Shown here in pieces: positions 1 to 8,269 of a DNA stretch of 35,858 bases. The position numbers and the translations under genes are program-made. The DNA is from Methanocaldococcus sp. (GTDB lineage Archaea > AGJL01 > Methanococci > Methanococcales > Methanocaldococcaceae), in assembly GCF_024490875.1 (NCBI RefSeq), contig NZ_JACCLX010000023.1, positions 1 to 35,858 on the forward strand. The letters run 5' to 3'. Position 1 is the first letter of the stretch; every line of letters begins with the position of its first letter. The notes beneath the pieces are model-generated. The model made no database searches. It had not been told where the DNA came from and saw only the letters and a list, made by a program, of their open reading frames with translations.

Positions 1-95
1 AAAATCCCAGATAAAATTTTAATCTCCACCGATTTCCTATCTCTCTTAAAAAGTTCCGCCATTCGTTCCTTTAATACTTCTATCGTCAGCTTCAT
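1..95 (-). CDS. Partial hypothetical protein, N-terminal 31 codons
   Basis: An open frame begins with ATG at 95 and runs off the left edge without a stop. The visible residues start [18 protein letters not shown] and are charged and apparently helical, which fits a soluble protein. I do not recognise the family. The start is uncertain: the ATG at 95 has GGGGAT directly touching it, which is too close for a normal site, while an in-frame ATG at 62 has AAAGGA at good spacing. It lies on the same strand as mch, about 80 bases beyond the mch stop, so the two could be co-transcribed. Confidence 0.5.
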   Translation of the reverse strand, partial: MKLTIEVLKERMAELFKRDRKSVEIKILSGI

Positions 96-173
96 ATCCC
101 CTATTTTTTACTTCCATATTTTTAAATCTTTCTTATCTTGACAGTCTCAATATAATTATTATACTTTTATATT

Positions 174-1145
174 TTACAATTCTGTCCAGCCTAATGATTT
201 TTTAAGTACTTCAACATTAATTTTTCCAGATTTGTATACCTTACCATTTGTTATATCATTAATTATTACAACTGCTGGAGCAAACATACCTTTATCTATT
301 TTATAAAAGTCATAATCAGCTGATTTAAAAACTTCCATAAATGGTTTTCCATAATCTTTTGATGTGCATGAAGGTAATGCCTTACAAAGAGATTCAATAT
401 CATCATTTTCATCACTTTTAATGTAATAATAGGTTATTCCTCCATATAACACCATATCGTTTGTAGCACCCATCATAGCAAAATCATCTCCAATTATTGG
501 GGCAATTGGAGCTAAACCAGCGGCATATTTAACCTTTGTAACATCAAACTCTAAACACTCTAACATTTTATATGTTCCATTCTCTACAACTCTACCACTG
601 ATTTGTATAGAACCTACCAATGAAGATGTAGGAGCCACTAATAAATAAACATTTTCTGGCTCAACATTACATTCTTTTGCTACATAGTCAGCAACTTCTT
701 CATTAGGTAATTTTGAAGCCTCTAAACATAAAACAGCAACATCTGCATCATCTTCATATTCAATTTCTTCATAAGTTTTCTTAGGTTTTTTAGCCAATGC
801 TCTTGCAGGACCTGAACCCATTGCAAAGTATTTGCCAACTTTTACTGCCCAACCTGCCTTTTGAGAACCTAATGTAGCAATGGCTGGATGAGATATTTTT
901 ACTTTAACAAATGGAAGGTTTATATCTTCAAAACCTGATGGAGATAAGGATATACCAACATGAGCTAAACCACCAAGGCAAACCTTTGTAAATAACTTTC
1001 CTGCTGCCCAACTTCCGGGGACATTAACTCCACAATCTAAAACAGTTGCTCCATTTTCTAATTTTATAACTTCTATATTTAACTCCTCTTTTTTTGAAAT
1101 CATATGATTTACGATTTCCAAGGCTTTTTTATTTACACTTATCAT
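174..1145 (-). CDS. mch: Methenyltetrahydromethanopterin cyclohydrolase
   Basis: This cytoplasmic enzyme interconverts formyl- and methenyl-tetrahydromethanopterin in the C1 pathway from CO2 to methane. The protein is 323 residues, the usual size for archaeal Mch. It matches the family along its length, for example the [13 protein letters not shown] segment near residue 40, the GGLAHVGIS stretch that follows it, and a C-terminal GMFAPA segment. The open frame extends upstream to a TTG at 1160, but I chose ATG 1145 because GGTGG sits six bases before it and five extra residues would lie inside that ribosome site. It is divergent from mptE with about 120 bases between. This is a core methanogenesis gene and nothing in it looks odd. 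Confidence 0.97.
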   Translation of the reverse strand: MISVNKKALEIVNHMISKKEELNIEVIKLENGATVLDCGVNVPGSWAAGKLFTKVCLGGLAHVGISLSPSGFEDINLPFVKVKISHPAIATLGSQKAGWAVKVGKYFAMGSGPARALAKKPKKTYEEIEYEDDADVAVLCLEASKLPNEEVADYVAKECNVEPENVYLLVAPTSSLVGSIQISGRVVENGTYKMLECLEFDVTKVKYAAGLAPIAPIIGDDFAMMGATNDMVLYGGITYYYIKSDENDDIESLCKALPSCTSKDYGKPFMEVFKSADYDFYKIDKGMFAPAVVIINDITNGKVYKSGKINVEVLKKSLGWTEL

Positions 1146-1267
1146 ATATACCACCAACAAAACCTATAACTTTTTAATAATAATTTATTAAAATATTGTT
1201 TTTATAATTTATGATTTAGTTTCAAATAGGACTTTAATATTGAAAATATTTACTCAAATGTGATAAT

Positions 1268-1984
1268 ATGGAAATGAAAGAATGGAAAAAATTTTATAAT
1301 GAAATTATTGAAGATTTTGGATTTGACAGAGATAAAGATATCAAAAGTGCAATAGTCTTAAACAATATCTTAGAGAATGCTGATAAAATTCCTATAAAAA
1401 ACCTTAAAAATATCATTGAAGGAAAAGAAGTTTTTATATTTGGTGCAGGTCCTTCATTAAAAAAACATATAAAAATTATAAAAAATTTAAATAAAGATAT
1501 TCCAATAATTGTTGCTGATGGAGCATCAAAGGCTTTTTTAGAAGAGGGAATTATTCCAGATATTATTGTTTCAGATTTAGATGGAGATTTAAATGCTATA
1601 TTTGAATGTAATAAAAGAGGATCTATAATAGTGGTTCATGCACATGGAGATAATATTGATAAAATTAAAGAGTATGTTCCAAAGTTAAAAAATGTTGTAG
1701 GTAGTTGCCAAATTCCAAATTATATGGAGTTAAATCTAAAAAATTTAGTTAATTTTGGAGGATTTACAGATGGAGATAGATGTTGCTTTTTAGCATATCA
1801 CTTTAAAGCTAAGAAGTTAATATTAGGGGGAATGGATTTTGGAATTTATATAACCAAGTATTCAAGACCCAATATAAAGAGTGAGATAGAAATTGGTGAT
1901 GAAATAAAAATAAAAAAATTAAAATATGCTGAAAAATTAATAAATTACTTAAAAAATAAAATAGATGTTGAATTTTTAAAATAA
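1268..1984 (+). CDS. mptE: 6-hydroxymethyl-7,8-dihydropterin pyrophosphokinase, MptE type
   Basis: The protein (238 residues) matches the archaeal DUF115/MptE family, which activates 6-hydroxymethyl-dihydropterin with ATP during tetrahydromethanopterin synthesis. Visible signatures are FGAGPSLKKH near residue 59, VADGASKAFLEEGIIPDIIVSDLDGD near 80-105, HAHGD near 125 and FGGFTDGDRC near 165. It is unrelated in fold to bacterial FolK. The start at 1268 has AATGTGAT just upstream; a second ATG two codons later is also possible. It stands divergent from mch, whose substrate carries the cofactor this enzyme helps build, so shared control from the 1146-1267 gap is plausible but is inference. Confidence 0.92.
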   Translation: MEMKEWKKFYNEIIEDFGFDRDKDIKSAIVLNNILENADKIPIKNLKNIIEGKEVFIFGAGPSLKKHIKIIKNLNKDIPIIVADGASKAFLEEGIIPDIIVSDLDGDLNAIFECNKRGSIIVVHAHGDNIDKIKEYVPKLKNVVGSCQIPNYMELNLKNLVNFGGFTDGDRCCFLAYHFKAKKLILGGMDFGIYITKYSRPNIKSEIEIGDEIKIKKLKYAEKLINYLKNKIDVEFLK

Positions 1985-2068
1985 ATAATAAACTATATAT
2001 ATCCCATAGTAAAGTTTATAAAACCTATTCTTAAAAAAATTTATATTATTATTAAAATTTAAATTTTT

Positions 2069-2073
2069 GTGAT
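2069..2073 (+). promoter_or_regulatory. Ribosome binding site that decides the DHH gene start
   Basis: GTGAT, complementary to the AUCAC near the 3' end of archaeal 16S rRNA, lies four bases before ATG 2078. The GTG is in frame and can be mistaken for the start. The same GTGAT-like arrangement precedes several other genes in the window. Confidence 0.75.
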
Positions 2074-2077
2074 AACT

Positions 2078-3505
2078 ATGATAACCGTAATAGGATATGG
2101 AACCTTTGGTAAAAAAGTTGTAAATTTAATAAAAAATAAAGAATCTATAACAATTATTGATATAAAAATAGATGATATAGATGATCTACTAAAAGAAGGA
2201 ATAAAAGTAATTGTTGGAGATGCTACTGATGAAAATGTATTAAAAAAAGCAAAAATAGATAAAGCAGATATTGTATTAATATTAACGAATAATCCAGAGA
2301 TTAATAGGAAAATAGCAGAAAATGTTTGTAAATTAAGTCCTAAATCTTACAAAATTGCTCGTGCTATACCTGGCTATCATGAAATTTATATGGGATTAAA
2401 TATAGATAAAGTTATAAACATCTTAGAAAGTGGTGCTAAAGACATTGCAAAAGAAGTTGAAAGTGCAAAATTAAAAAGAAAATTAATGAATTTGAAATAT
2501 CTTCTATTAGAAGGTATGAAAAAATGTATTAATGAAAAAGAAAATGAAGAAGAAAGTAAAAGACCATTATTAATATTAACTCATATAAATCCAGATCCAG
2601 ATGCAATTGCCAGTGCTATGGCTTTAAAAACAATATCTGAAAGATGGGGAGTAGAGGCAGAAATAGCATATGGAGGAAGTATTGGATATGATGAAAATAA
2701 GGCAATGATAAATTTGTTAGGTATTAATCTTTTAAATATTGAGAATGTTAATTTAAACGATTACTGCATAATTGCTGTTGTAGATACATCTACATCAAAA
2801 CAGTTACCAGTATTACCTCCTAAAATAGATATAATTATAGATCATCATAATAATTCTGATTTAACTGCTGAATATGTTGATATAAGACCAAAAGTAGGTG
2901 CGACATCTACTATTTTAACTCAATATCTTATGGAATTAAATATTGAACCTTCAAGAAATTTGGCAACAGCCTTATTTTACGGAATACAGTCAGATACTGA
3001 CTATTTTAAAAGAGAAACATCAAAATTAGATTTTGAAGCTGCTGCTTATTTACAGAGTTATATAGATGCCACTTTACTAAATATGATTGAAAATCCAGAA
3101 ATATCTACTGAAGTTATGGAAGTATTAGCCAGAGCTATAATGAACAGAAAAGTAGTTAAAGGAAACATAGCATTATCCTATGTAGGAGAGATTAGTAATA
3201 GAGATGCCCTACCAAAAGCCGCTGATTTCTTACTAAAAATGGAAGGAATATCTACAACATTCGTTTTTGGTATAGTTGGAGATGAAATACACATATCTGC
3301 AAGAACTAAGGATTTGAGGTTAAACTTGGGAGAAATATTAAATAAAGCATTTGGTGGGGGAGGGCATCAAACAGCTGCAGCAGCTAAAATTCCTTTAGGT
3401 ATATTTAAAGCAGTATCTGACAAAGAGGCATTAAGAAAGTTAGTTGAAGAGGCTATTAGAACTAAACTATTAGAAGTTATTGGAATTAAAGAAGAGGAAA
3501 AATAA
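2078..3505 (+). CDS. DHH-family phosphoesterase with N-terminal TrkA-like nucleotide-binding domain
   Basis: The 475-residue protein has two parts. Residues 1 to about 115 form a Rossmann fold of the TrkA-N/RCK type (GYGTFGKK, then D in TIIDIKIDD and GDATDE). From about 160 on is a DHH phosphoesterase: HINPDPDAIASAMA (metal ligands), DTSTSK, DHHNN, and near the end the DHHA1 signature GGGGHQTAAA. DHH proteins cleave phosphoester bonds in small nucleotides, cyclic dinucleotides or short RNAs. The fused NAD(H)-type domain suggests the activity is controlled by a nucleotide ligand, which is inference. The substrate cannot be told from sequence. ATG 2078 was chosen over the GTG at 2069 because GTGAT forms the ribosome site. 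It follows mptE after about 90 AT-rich bases holding a possible TATA box (AAATTTATATT, about 2037-2047). Confidence 0.88.
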   Translation: MITVIGYGTFGKKVVNLIKNKESITIIDIKIDDIDDLLKEGIKVIVGDATDENVLKKAKIDKADIVLILTNNPEINRKIAENVCKLSPKSYKIARAIPGYHEIYMGLNIDKVINILESGAKDIAKEVESAKLKRKLMNLKYLLLEGMKKCINEKENEEESKRPLLILTHINPDPDAIASAMALKTISERWGVEAEIAYGGSIGYDENKAMINLLGINLLNIENVNLNDYCIIAVVDTSTSKQLPVLPPKIDIIIDHHNNSDLTAEYVDIRPKVGATSTILTQYLMELNIEPSRNLATALFYGIQSDTDYFKRETSKLDFEAAAYLQSYIDATLLNMIENPEISTEVMEVLARAIMNRKVVKGNIALSYVGEISNRDALPKAADFLLKMEGISTTFVFGIVGDEIHISARTKDLRLNLGEILNKAFGGGGHQTAAAAKIPLGIFKAVSDKEALRKLVEEAIRTKLLEVIGIKEEEK

Positions 3506-3860
3506 ATTTTGAAATAACTATAAAATCTTATTTTATAATTGTCAGGTATTTTTCACATACCAATAAGAGCCTTCTTCTATGGATGTATTATTACTTCACT
3601 CGTTTTTCATAATTTGCCTTCCCTCGCTAAAAATTTTTATTTTTTGATTTAGGGGGTTTTAATTTAAAATTTTTTAATTTTAAGGATTTTTATCAAATTT
3701 CGAAGGGTCTTTTATTTTGATTAATTTGAGTATTTAATTTTATTAAATTATTGAGATTATTTCCTAATTTTTTTAGTTTATTTTTATCTTCAATTTTCCC
3801 CGATAATTAGGTTAATATTAAAAATTTCAAGGATTTTAAAGACAATAAATCAAAATAGAA
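3506..3860. other. AT-rich intergenic stretch
   Basis: No complete gene is visible here. The stretch has long T runs (for example 3635-3650) that could end the DHH transcript, a small hairpin with GGTAT and ATACC arms near 3546-3562, and a minus-strand open fragment described separately. The rest is low-complexity A/T sequence. Confidence 0.6.
3693..3806 (-). pseudogene. Possible gene remnant, 37 codons, no start
   Basis: The minus strand has an open stretch between an in-frame TAA (3807-3809) and a TGA (3693-3695). It reads KLKKLGNNLNNLIKLNTQIN in its core, followed by QNKRPFEI. The GNNLN heptad-like pattern recalls small relaxosome (MobC-type) and coiled-coil proteins. There is no ATG, GTG or TTG start and no ribosome site, so if real it is a decayed fragment. 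It could equally be chance in AT-rich DNA. Confidence 0.2.
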
Positions 3861-3940
3861 AAATTTATATATAAGTTCGGAGGTATATAAATAACAGGGG
3901 TAATTGACCCTCCGAACCATAACCCCTATATAAAGGAGAA
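3861..3940 (+). promoter_or_regulatory. TATA-flanked GC-rich inverted repeats, possible CRISPR leader promoter or small RNA
   Basis: A GC-rich island stands in very AT-rich DNA. It holds a perfect 9-bp inverted repeat (GTTCGGAGG at 3875-3883, CCTCCGAAC at 3909-3917) interleaved with a 6-bp one (AGGGGT at 3896-3901, ACCCCT at 3922-3927). As RNA the interleaved arms could form an H-type pseudoknot or two exclusive hairpins; as DNA the 9-bp repeat could be an operator. TATA-like boxes lie before it (TTTATATA, 3864-3871) and at its end (TATATAAA, 3927-3934). The second would start transcription some 25 bases before the first CRISPR repeat at 3984. In AT-rich hyperthermophiles GC islands often mark structured RNAs, but no known RNA family is recognised. 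Confidence 0.45.
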
Positions 3941-3983
3941 TAATAAGGTAATTTTAAAATTTTATCTCTTCAAATTGTGTCCT

Positions 3984-4214
3984 GTTTAAAATCAGGCCCA
4001 AAGGGGATGGAAATATCGACAAACTTAAAACTAACTGGCAATATACTTTAAGTTTAAAATCAGGCCCAAAGGGGATGGAAATCCACAATATGCTATCTAT
4101 AACTAAAATAGTCATTTGACCGTTTAAAATCAGGCCCAAAGGGGATGGAAATATTCATTTTGAGTTGTTTAATGATGCTTTAATGGAGTTTAAAATCAGG
4201 CCCCAAAGGGGAAG
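3984..4214 (+). CRISPR. CRISPR array 1: three full repeats, one degenerate repeat, three spacers
   Basis: Three identical 31-nt repeats start at 3984, 4052 and 4122. They begin GTTTAAAATCAGGCCC and end GGGGATGGAAAT. A fourth copy at 4188 is intact for its first 24 bases but then departs from the consensus (GGGGAAGGCAA). Spacers are 37, 39 and 35 nt (4015-4051, 4083-4121, 4153-4187) and unlike each other. The ATGGAAAT end resembles the crRNA handle of other archaeal repeats, so I place the array on the plus strand with the degenerate repeat at its far end. CCC-AAA-GGGG inside the repeat gives a very short stem. No cas genes are in the window, so processing enzymes must be encoded elsewhere. 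The right end merges into the long repeat. Confidence 0.95.
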
Positions 4215-4555
4215 GCAAAAAGAGGCATTGCTTCTTAAAAGAAGCAATGTATCCCGGGTATCCCAATAGGGCGGAGCCCTATGGGTATAAAATCAGGCCC
4301 CAAAGGGGATAAAAGTATTTAAATTTTTTAATGGTATAAAATATTTATAAATTTCTATATTCACATCTTTTTTAAGAGTAATAACGAACCTCGGGAAAAT
4401 CTTGATCTGAATATTATAAAATCATATAAATAACAAAAAAATATTATAGTAATATGAAAAATTTTAAAATTATAATATTACTATAATAAAAATTTAAAAT
4501 TTTTTATGATTTGATATTAACAAATCCCGAGAGTAAATATTATTCATTATAAAAA
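4188..4555 (+). repeat. CRISPR-associated long repeat (LR), copy 1 of an inverted pair
   Basis: This stretch is repeated in reverse orientation at 35409-35784 with roughly 90 percent identity by eye. It includes the degenerate CRISPR repeat (4188), a double hairpin, a second CRISPR-like repeat (4286-4310) and about 240 bases of AT-rich sequence ending a few bases past the ilvD stop. Shared words include AAGAGTAATAACGAACC and GATTTGATATTAACAAATCC. The M. jannaschii genome paper described LR segments of about 400 bp adjoining short repeats, and this matches that element. A TATA-like AAATTTAAATAC on the minus strand (about 4315-4326) points toward the array. Confidence 0.93.
4225..4285. other. 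Double hairpin in spacer-like position within LR copy 1
   Basis: Two strong inverted repeats lie end to end. The first pairs CATTGCTTCTT (4226-4236) with AAGAAGCAATG (4239-4249). The second pairs CCC-A-ATAGGGC (4262-4272) with GCCCTATGGG (4276-4285), with a single bulged A. They occupy the 74 bases between two CRISPR-repeat-like sequences. The same pair is kept in LR copy 2. Confidence 0.85.
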
Positions 4556-4561
4556 TAGAAA

Positions 4562-6220
4562 TTAAATCCTTAATACAGCCCCTTCATCAGCTGATGTTAC
4601 AAGTTTAGCATATCTTGCTAAGTATCCTTTTTTAACTTTTGGTTCAGGTTTTTTCCATTTAGATAATCTTTCTTTAATCTCTTCATCCTCTAAATCTAAA
4701 TCTAATTTTTTGTTTATCATATCTATTTTAATTATATCTCCATCTTCCACTATTGCTATAGGTCCCCCAGCCATTGCTTCTGGAGAAACATGCCCAATAC
4801 AGGGGCCTCTACTTCCGCCACTAAACCTACCATCCGTAATTAACGCAACTGAATCATCTAACCCCATTCCACATATTGCTGAAGTTGGAGATAGCATCTC
4901 CCTCATCCCAGGCCCTCCTGCTGGACCCTCATATCTAATAACTACAACATCTCCTTTCTCTATTTCCCCATTTAATATTGCATCTACTGCTTCTTCTTCA
5001 CTATCAAATACTCTCGCAGGCCCTTCATGTTTGTACATCTTAGGATTTACAGCCCCAATTTTAACTACTGCTCCATTTGGTGCTAAACTTCCTTTTAATA
5101 TTCTTAAACCTGCTGTTTCATGGACTGGATTGTCTATTGGTCTTATAACATTATAATCAATATACTTAACCTCATTAATTATCTCTCCAATTGTCTTTCC
5201 ACTAACTGTTAAACATTCTTTTCTTATTTTCTCTTCTAAAACTTTTAATACAGCAGGAATTCCTCCCGCTCTATGTAAATCTATCATAAAGTGTTCTCCA
5301 CCAGGTCTTAAAGATGCAATATGAGGCACTTCATCACTCAACCTATCAAAGTCTTCCAATGTGATAAATCTTGGCTTTATTTCATTTGCAATTGCTGGGA
5401 TATGTAAGGTTGTGTTTGTTGAACCTCCCAAAGCTAAATCTACCAATATAGCATTTTCAAATGCCTCCTTAGTTAAAATCTTATCTGGAGTTATATTGTT
5501 TCTTACTAAATCAACTATTTTCATTCCAGATCTTTTTGCAATTCTTATTTTTTCTGCTGTATTTGCATGAGATGTAGCGCAATAAGGTAATGATAAACCC
5601 ATAGCTTCAGTTAAACAAGCCATTGTATTTGCTGTAAATAAACCCGCACAACTTCCAGCCCCCGGACAGGCAATATCTTCAATTTCTTTAAGTTCTTCCT
5701 CTGTAATTTTCCCAGCCGCACACGCTCCAACTCCTTCAAATACACTAATTAAATCATATTTCTTTCCTCTCAACTCTCCAGGAAACATTGGCCCTCCTGT
5801 AACAACTATAAATGGTAATCCAGTTCTTACAGCCCCCATTATCATTCCAGGAACAATTTTATCACAACTTGGTATTAAAACTAAGCCGTCAAATCCATGA
5901 GCCTTTGCCATACTCTCTACTGTGTCAGCAATAATTTCTCTTGAAGGTAAAGAATACTTCATCCCCTCATGACCCATAGCAATTCCATCACATATTGCCA
6001 TTGTGTTGAATTCAAAGGCAGTTCCTCCATTTGCATATATTCCTTTTTTTACAGCTTCAGCAATGTCTCTTAAATGTATATGTCCTGGAACAACTTCAGT
6101 AAAGCTATTAACAACTCCAATAAAAGGTTTTTCTAATTCTTCATCCGTGTATCCACAAGCCTTTAACAAACTTCTATTTGGAGCTCTTTTTAGCCCTTTT
6201 TTTACTCTATCACTTATCAT
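4562..6220 (-). CDS. ilvD: Dihydroxy-acid dehydratase
   Basis: IlvD dehydrates dihydroxy-isovalerate and dihydroxy-methylvalerate in valine and isoleucine synthesis. The 552-residue protein is full length. Cysteines for the iron-sulfur cluster are visible in FNTMAICDG (about 77), LIPSCDK (about 119) and CPGAGSCAG (about 185-191). The PGHIHLRD segment near residue 45 has Gly-His where plant-type 2Fe-2S enzymes have Cys-Asn, so this looks like the E. coli-like 4Fe-4S form. The frame opens at GTG 6229, but AAGGTGGAT there is the ribosome site for ATG 6220. The gene ends a few bases before the long repeat. leuD, another branched-chain gene, lies about 110 bases upstream on the same strand. Confidence 0.97.
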   Translation of the reverse strand: MISDRVKKGLKRAPNRSLLKACGYTDEELEKPFIGVVNSFTEVVPGHIHLRDIAEAVKKGIYANGGTAFEFNTMAICDGIAMGHEGMKYSLPSREIIADTVESMAKAHGFDGLVLIPSCDKIVPGMIMGAVRTGLPFIVVTGGPMFPGELRGKKYDLISVFEGVGACAAGKITEEELKEIEDIACPGAGSCAGLFTANTMACLTEAMGLSLPYCATSHANTAEKIRIAKRSGMKIVDLVRNNITPDKILTKEAFENAILVDLALGGSTNTTLHIPAIANEIKPRFITLEDFDRLSDEVPHIASLRPGGEHFMIDLHRAGGIPAVLKVLEEKIRKECLTVSGKTIGEIINEVKYIDYNVIRPIDNPVHETAGLRILKGSLAPNGAVVKIGAVNPKMYKHEGPARVFDSEEEAVDAILNGEIEKGDVVVIRYEGPAGGPGMREMLSPTSAICGMGLDDSVALITDGRFSGGSRGPCIGHVSPEAMAGGPIAIVEDGDIIKIDMINKKLDLDLEDEEIKERLSKWKKPEPKVKKGYLARYAKLVTSADEGAVLRI

Positions 6221-6329
6221 TTTATCCACCTTTAAAAAAACTTAAATGCTAAGCTTAATGCTATTAATGAAATTTAAAAACTAATTTAAAAAGAAAAAAT
6301 AATTTTGTTGAACTTTTATCCATTATTAT

Positions 6330-6836
6330 TTAACCTTCTACTTTCATCTTCTTCTTTAAGTAAGGCATTAATCCTCCTGCCTCTAAAATTTCCATCATAA
6401 ATTCTGGAAGTTTGTTTCCTTGTAGAACTTCTCCAGTAGTTAAGTTTTTGATCTCCCCAGTTTTTAAATTAACCTCTAAAATATCTCCTTCATTAACTTT
6501 CTCTGAAATTCCTTTACATTCAATTACAGGCAAACCTACATTAATAGCATTTCTATAAAATATTCTTGCAAAGCTTTCAGCAATAATACAGCTAATTCCA
6601 GCCCCTTTTAATCCTAATGGTGCATGCTCTCTACTTGAACCACAACCAAAGTTCTTTCCTCCAACAATTATATCTCCAGGTTTAACTTTTTTTGGAAAGT
6701 CAGGATCAACCCCTGTCATAACAAACTGTGCTAACTCCTCTGGCTTAGTATAAACTAAGTATCTTGCTGGTAATATAGCATCTGTATCTATGTTATCTCC
6801 AAACTTCCAAACTCTTCCTTTTATTATCTTTTCCAT
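6330..6836 (-). CDS. leuD: 3-isopropylmalate/citramalate isomerase small subunit
   Basis: The 168-residue protein is the swivelling small subunit of an aconitase-family isomerase, which works with an iron-sulfur large subunit (LeuC) not present here. FGDNIDTDAILPARYLVY (residues 12-29) and GGKNFGCGSSREHAP (about 58-72) are diagnostic. Methanogens have a close paralogue, homoaconitase small subunit HacB of coenzyme B synthesis. That paralogue carries YLRT in the substrate loop, whereas this one has YLVY at 26-29, so I call leucine/isoleucine LeuD. The neighbour ilvD supports this. The frame extends to GTG 6845, but AGGTGAG there forms the ribosome site and ATG 6836 is preferred. Confidence 0.93.
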   Translation of the reverse strand: MEKIIKGRVWKFGDNIDTDAILPARYLVYTKPEELAQFVMTGVDPDFPKKVKPGDIIVGGKNFGCGSSREHAPLGLKGAGISCIIAESFARIFYRNAINVGLPVIECKGISEKVNEGDILEVNLKTGEIKNLTTGEVLQGNKLPEFMMEILEAGGLMPYLKKKMKVEG

Positions 6837-6904
6837 TATTCTCACCTATATGTTTTTAAAAATAAAAAAGATTCGAAGTATAATAAATACTTTTATGATA
6901 TATA

Positions 6905-8122
6905 TTATAATTCCTTCAATAATTTCTTTAAAATTTCTATATCACATTCAATTTTTATTGGCTCTTCACTAGCCCTTATTGCGGCGTCAGGATCTTTCAA
7001 TCCATGTCCTGTTGTTATACAAACAATTCTTTCATCTTTATCAATAATTCCTTCTTCTAACAACCTCTTAAGTCCAGCAATTGAAGAGGCTGAAGCTGGT
7101 TCAACAAATATTCCCTCCTTTCTTGCTAATAATTTTTGTGCCTCTATAATCTCCTCATCAGTAACTGCCTCAGCATAGCCATTTGATGAATATATAGCAT
7201 CTAATGCCTTTGGGGCATTTACTGGGTTTCCAATTCTTATAGCAGTAGCAATTGTCTCTGGATTTTTGTATGGAACTATATCCTTTGCCCCTTTTCTAAA
7301 TGCTTCAACTATTGGCTTAGCTCCCTCTGCTTGAATACCTGTCATTTTTGGAAGTTCGTCAATAATTCCAGTCATTTCAAACTCTTTAAATCCTTTCCAT
7401 ATTGCTGAAATATTTCCAGCATTTCCTACGGGAACTATAACTCTATCTGGGACTTGCCAATTTAGTTGGTCGCAAATCTCAAATGCAATAGTTTTTTGCC
7501 CTTCCAATCTAAATGGATTTATTGAATTTAATAAATAAATTAATTTTTCTTTTGCTAACTGTTTAACCATATTTAAGGCATCATCAAAGTTTCCTTTAAT
7601 TTGTATAACTTTGGCTCCATAAAACATTGCCTGAGCTAATTTTCCTAATGCCACTTTTCCCTCTGGTAGTAAAACTATGCATTTTTTTCCACATCTTGCT
7701 GAATATGCAGATAAAGATGCAGATGTGTTTCCTGTTGATGCACAACCAACAACTTCAACTCCCAACTCGTTAGCTCTTGTAACTCCAACTGTCATACCTC
7801 TATCTTTAAAACTTCCAGTAGGATTAGCCCCCTCATTCTTTACATAGAGTTCTTTAACTCCCAACTCTTTCTCTAAATTTTTACATCTATATAGGGGAGT
7901 TCCTCCTTCACATAAACTTACAATTTTACTTTTATCTTTTACTGGTAAGTATTCTAAATATCTCCAAACACCAATTTCCCTTTCTCTAAATTTTTCTTTT
8001 GAAACTTTATCCTTTATTTCTTCATAATCATAAACAATTTCTAACAATCCACCACATTCACAAGTATAAACTATTTCATCCACATCGTAAGTTTTTCCAC
8101 ACTTAATGCATCTTTGTATCAT
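6905..8122 (-). CDS. thrC: Threonine synthase
   Basis: ThrC converts O-phosphohomoserine to threonine using pyridoxal phosphate. The 405-residue protein opens with a zinc-ribbon-like segment (Cys5, Cys8, Cys21, Cys23), typical of archaeal forms. It then shows GSFKDRGM with the PLP lysine at about 106, STGNTSAS near 130 and a glycine loop VPVGNAGNISA near 231. The C-terminal part keeps EPASASSIAGL and TTGHGLKD. ATG 8122 is preceded by GAGGTGAG at good spacing. A TATA box lies about 50 bases upstream. It is on the same strand as leuD and ilvD, with about 70 bases to leuD, so these amino acid genes may form one transcript. Confidence 0.97.
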   Translation of the reverse strand: MIQRCIKCGKTYDVDEIVYTCECGGLLEIVYDYEEIKDKVSKEKFREREIGVWRYLEYLPVKDKSKIVSLCEGGTPLYRCKNLEKELGVKELYVKNEGANPTGSFKDRGMTVGVTRANELGVEVVGCASTGNTSASLSAYSARCGKKCIVLLPEGKVALGKLAQAMFYGAKVIQIKGNFDDALNMVKQLAKEKLIYLLNSINPFRLEGQKTIAFEICDQLNWQVPDRVIVPVGNAGNISAIWKGFKEFEMTGIIDELPKMTGIQAEGAKPIVEAFRKGAKDIVPYKNPETIATAIRIGNPVNAPKALDAIYSSNGYAEAVTDEEIIEAQKLLARKEGIFVEPASASSIAGLKRLLEEGIIDKDERIVCITTGHGLKDPDAAIRASEEPIKIECDIEILKKLLKEL

Positions 8123-8167
8123 TATTACTCACCTCGTATAATTAAGATGATGTATTTCAGAAGATTA

Positions 8168-8178
8168 TTTATATAGTT
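8168..8178 (-). promoter_or_regulatory. TATA box for thrC
   Basis: On the minus strand CTATATAAATA lies about 48-56 bases before the thrC ATG. A start 25 bases downstream would give a leader of roughly 25 bases including the ribosome site. Confidence 0.6.
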
Positions 8179-8269
8179 ATTTATTGAATATTTGAAGTAT
8201 TAATTAAAGTAATGTTTAATTTAAGATTAACTTAAATTTAATTCTTGTAAAAGTATAGAGAGGGAGAAT

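Noticed and set aside
2069-2077. GTG at 2069 as the start of the DHH protein, and similar GTG starts at 6229, 6845, 14276, 14508 and 18746
   Set aside because: Each GTG lies inside the GTGAT- or GGTG-type ribosome site of an ATG a few bases on.
3954-4139. A 61-codon minus-strand open frame
   Set aside because: It runs through the CRISPR repeats and spacers, repeats IPFGPDFKLK-like segments from the repeat units and has no ribosome site.
4225-4285. The LR hairpins as ordinary bacterial-type terminators
   Set aside because: They are not followed by a clear T tract on either strand, and archaeal termination relies mainly on T-rich DNA rather than hairpins.
4188-4555. LR as an insertion sequence
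   Set aside because: It has no transposase frame and no target duplication, and it is always tied to CRISPR repeats here.
4710-5156. A 148-codon plus-strand frame opposite ilvD
   Set aside because: It is the antisense shadow of a clear ilvD gene, with Ser/Pro/Ile-rich composition and no ribosome site.
6330-6836. Homoaconitase small subunit (HacB) of coenzyme B synthesis
   Set aside because: The substrate-loop motif is YLVY rather than YLRT, and the gene neighbours ilvD.
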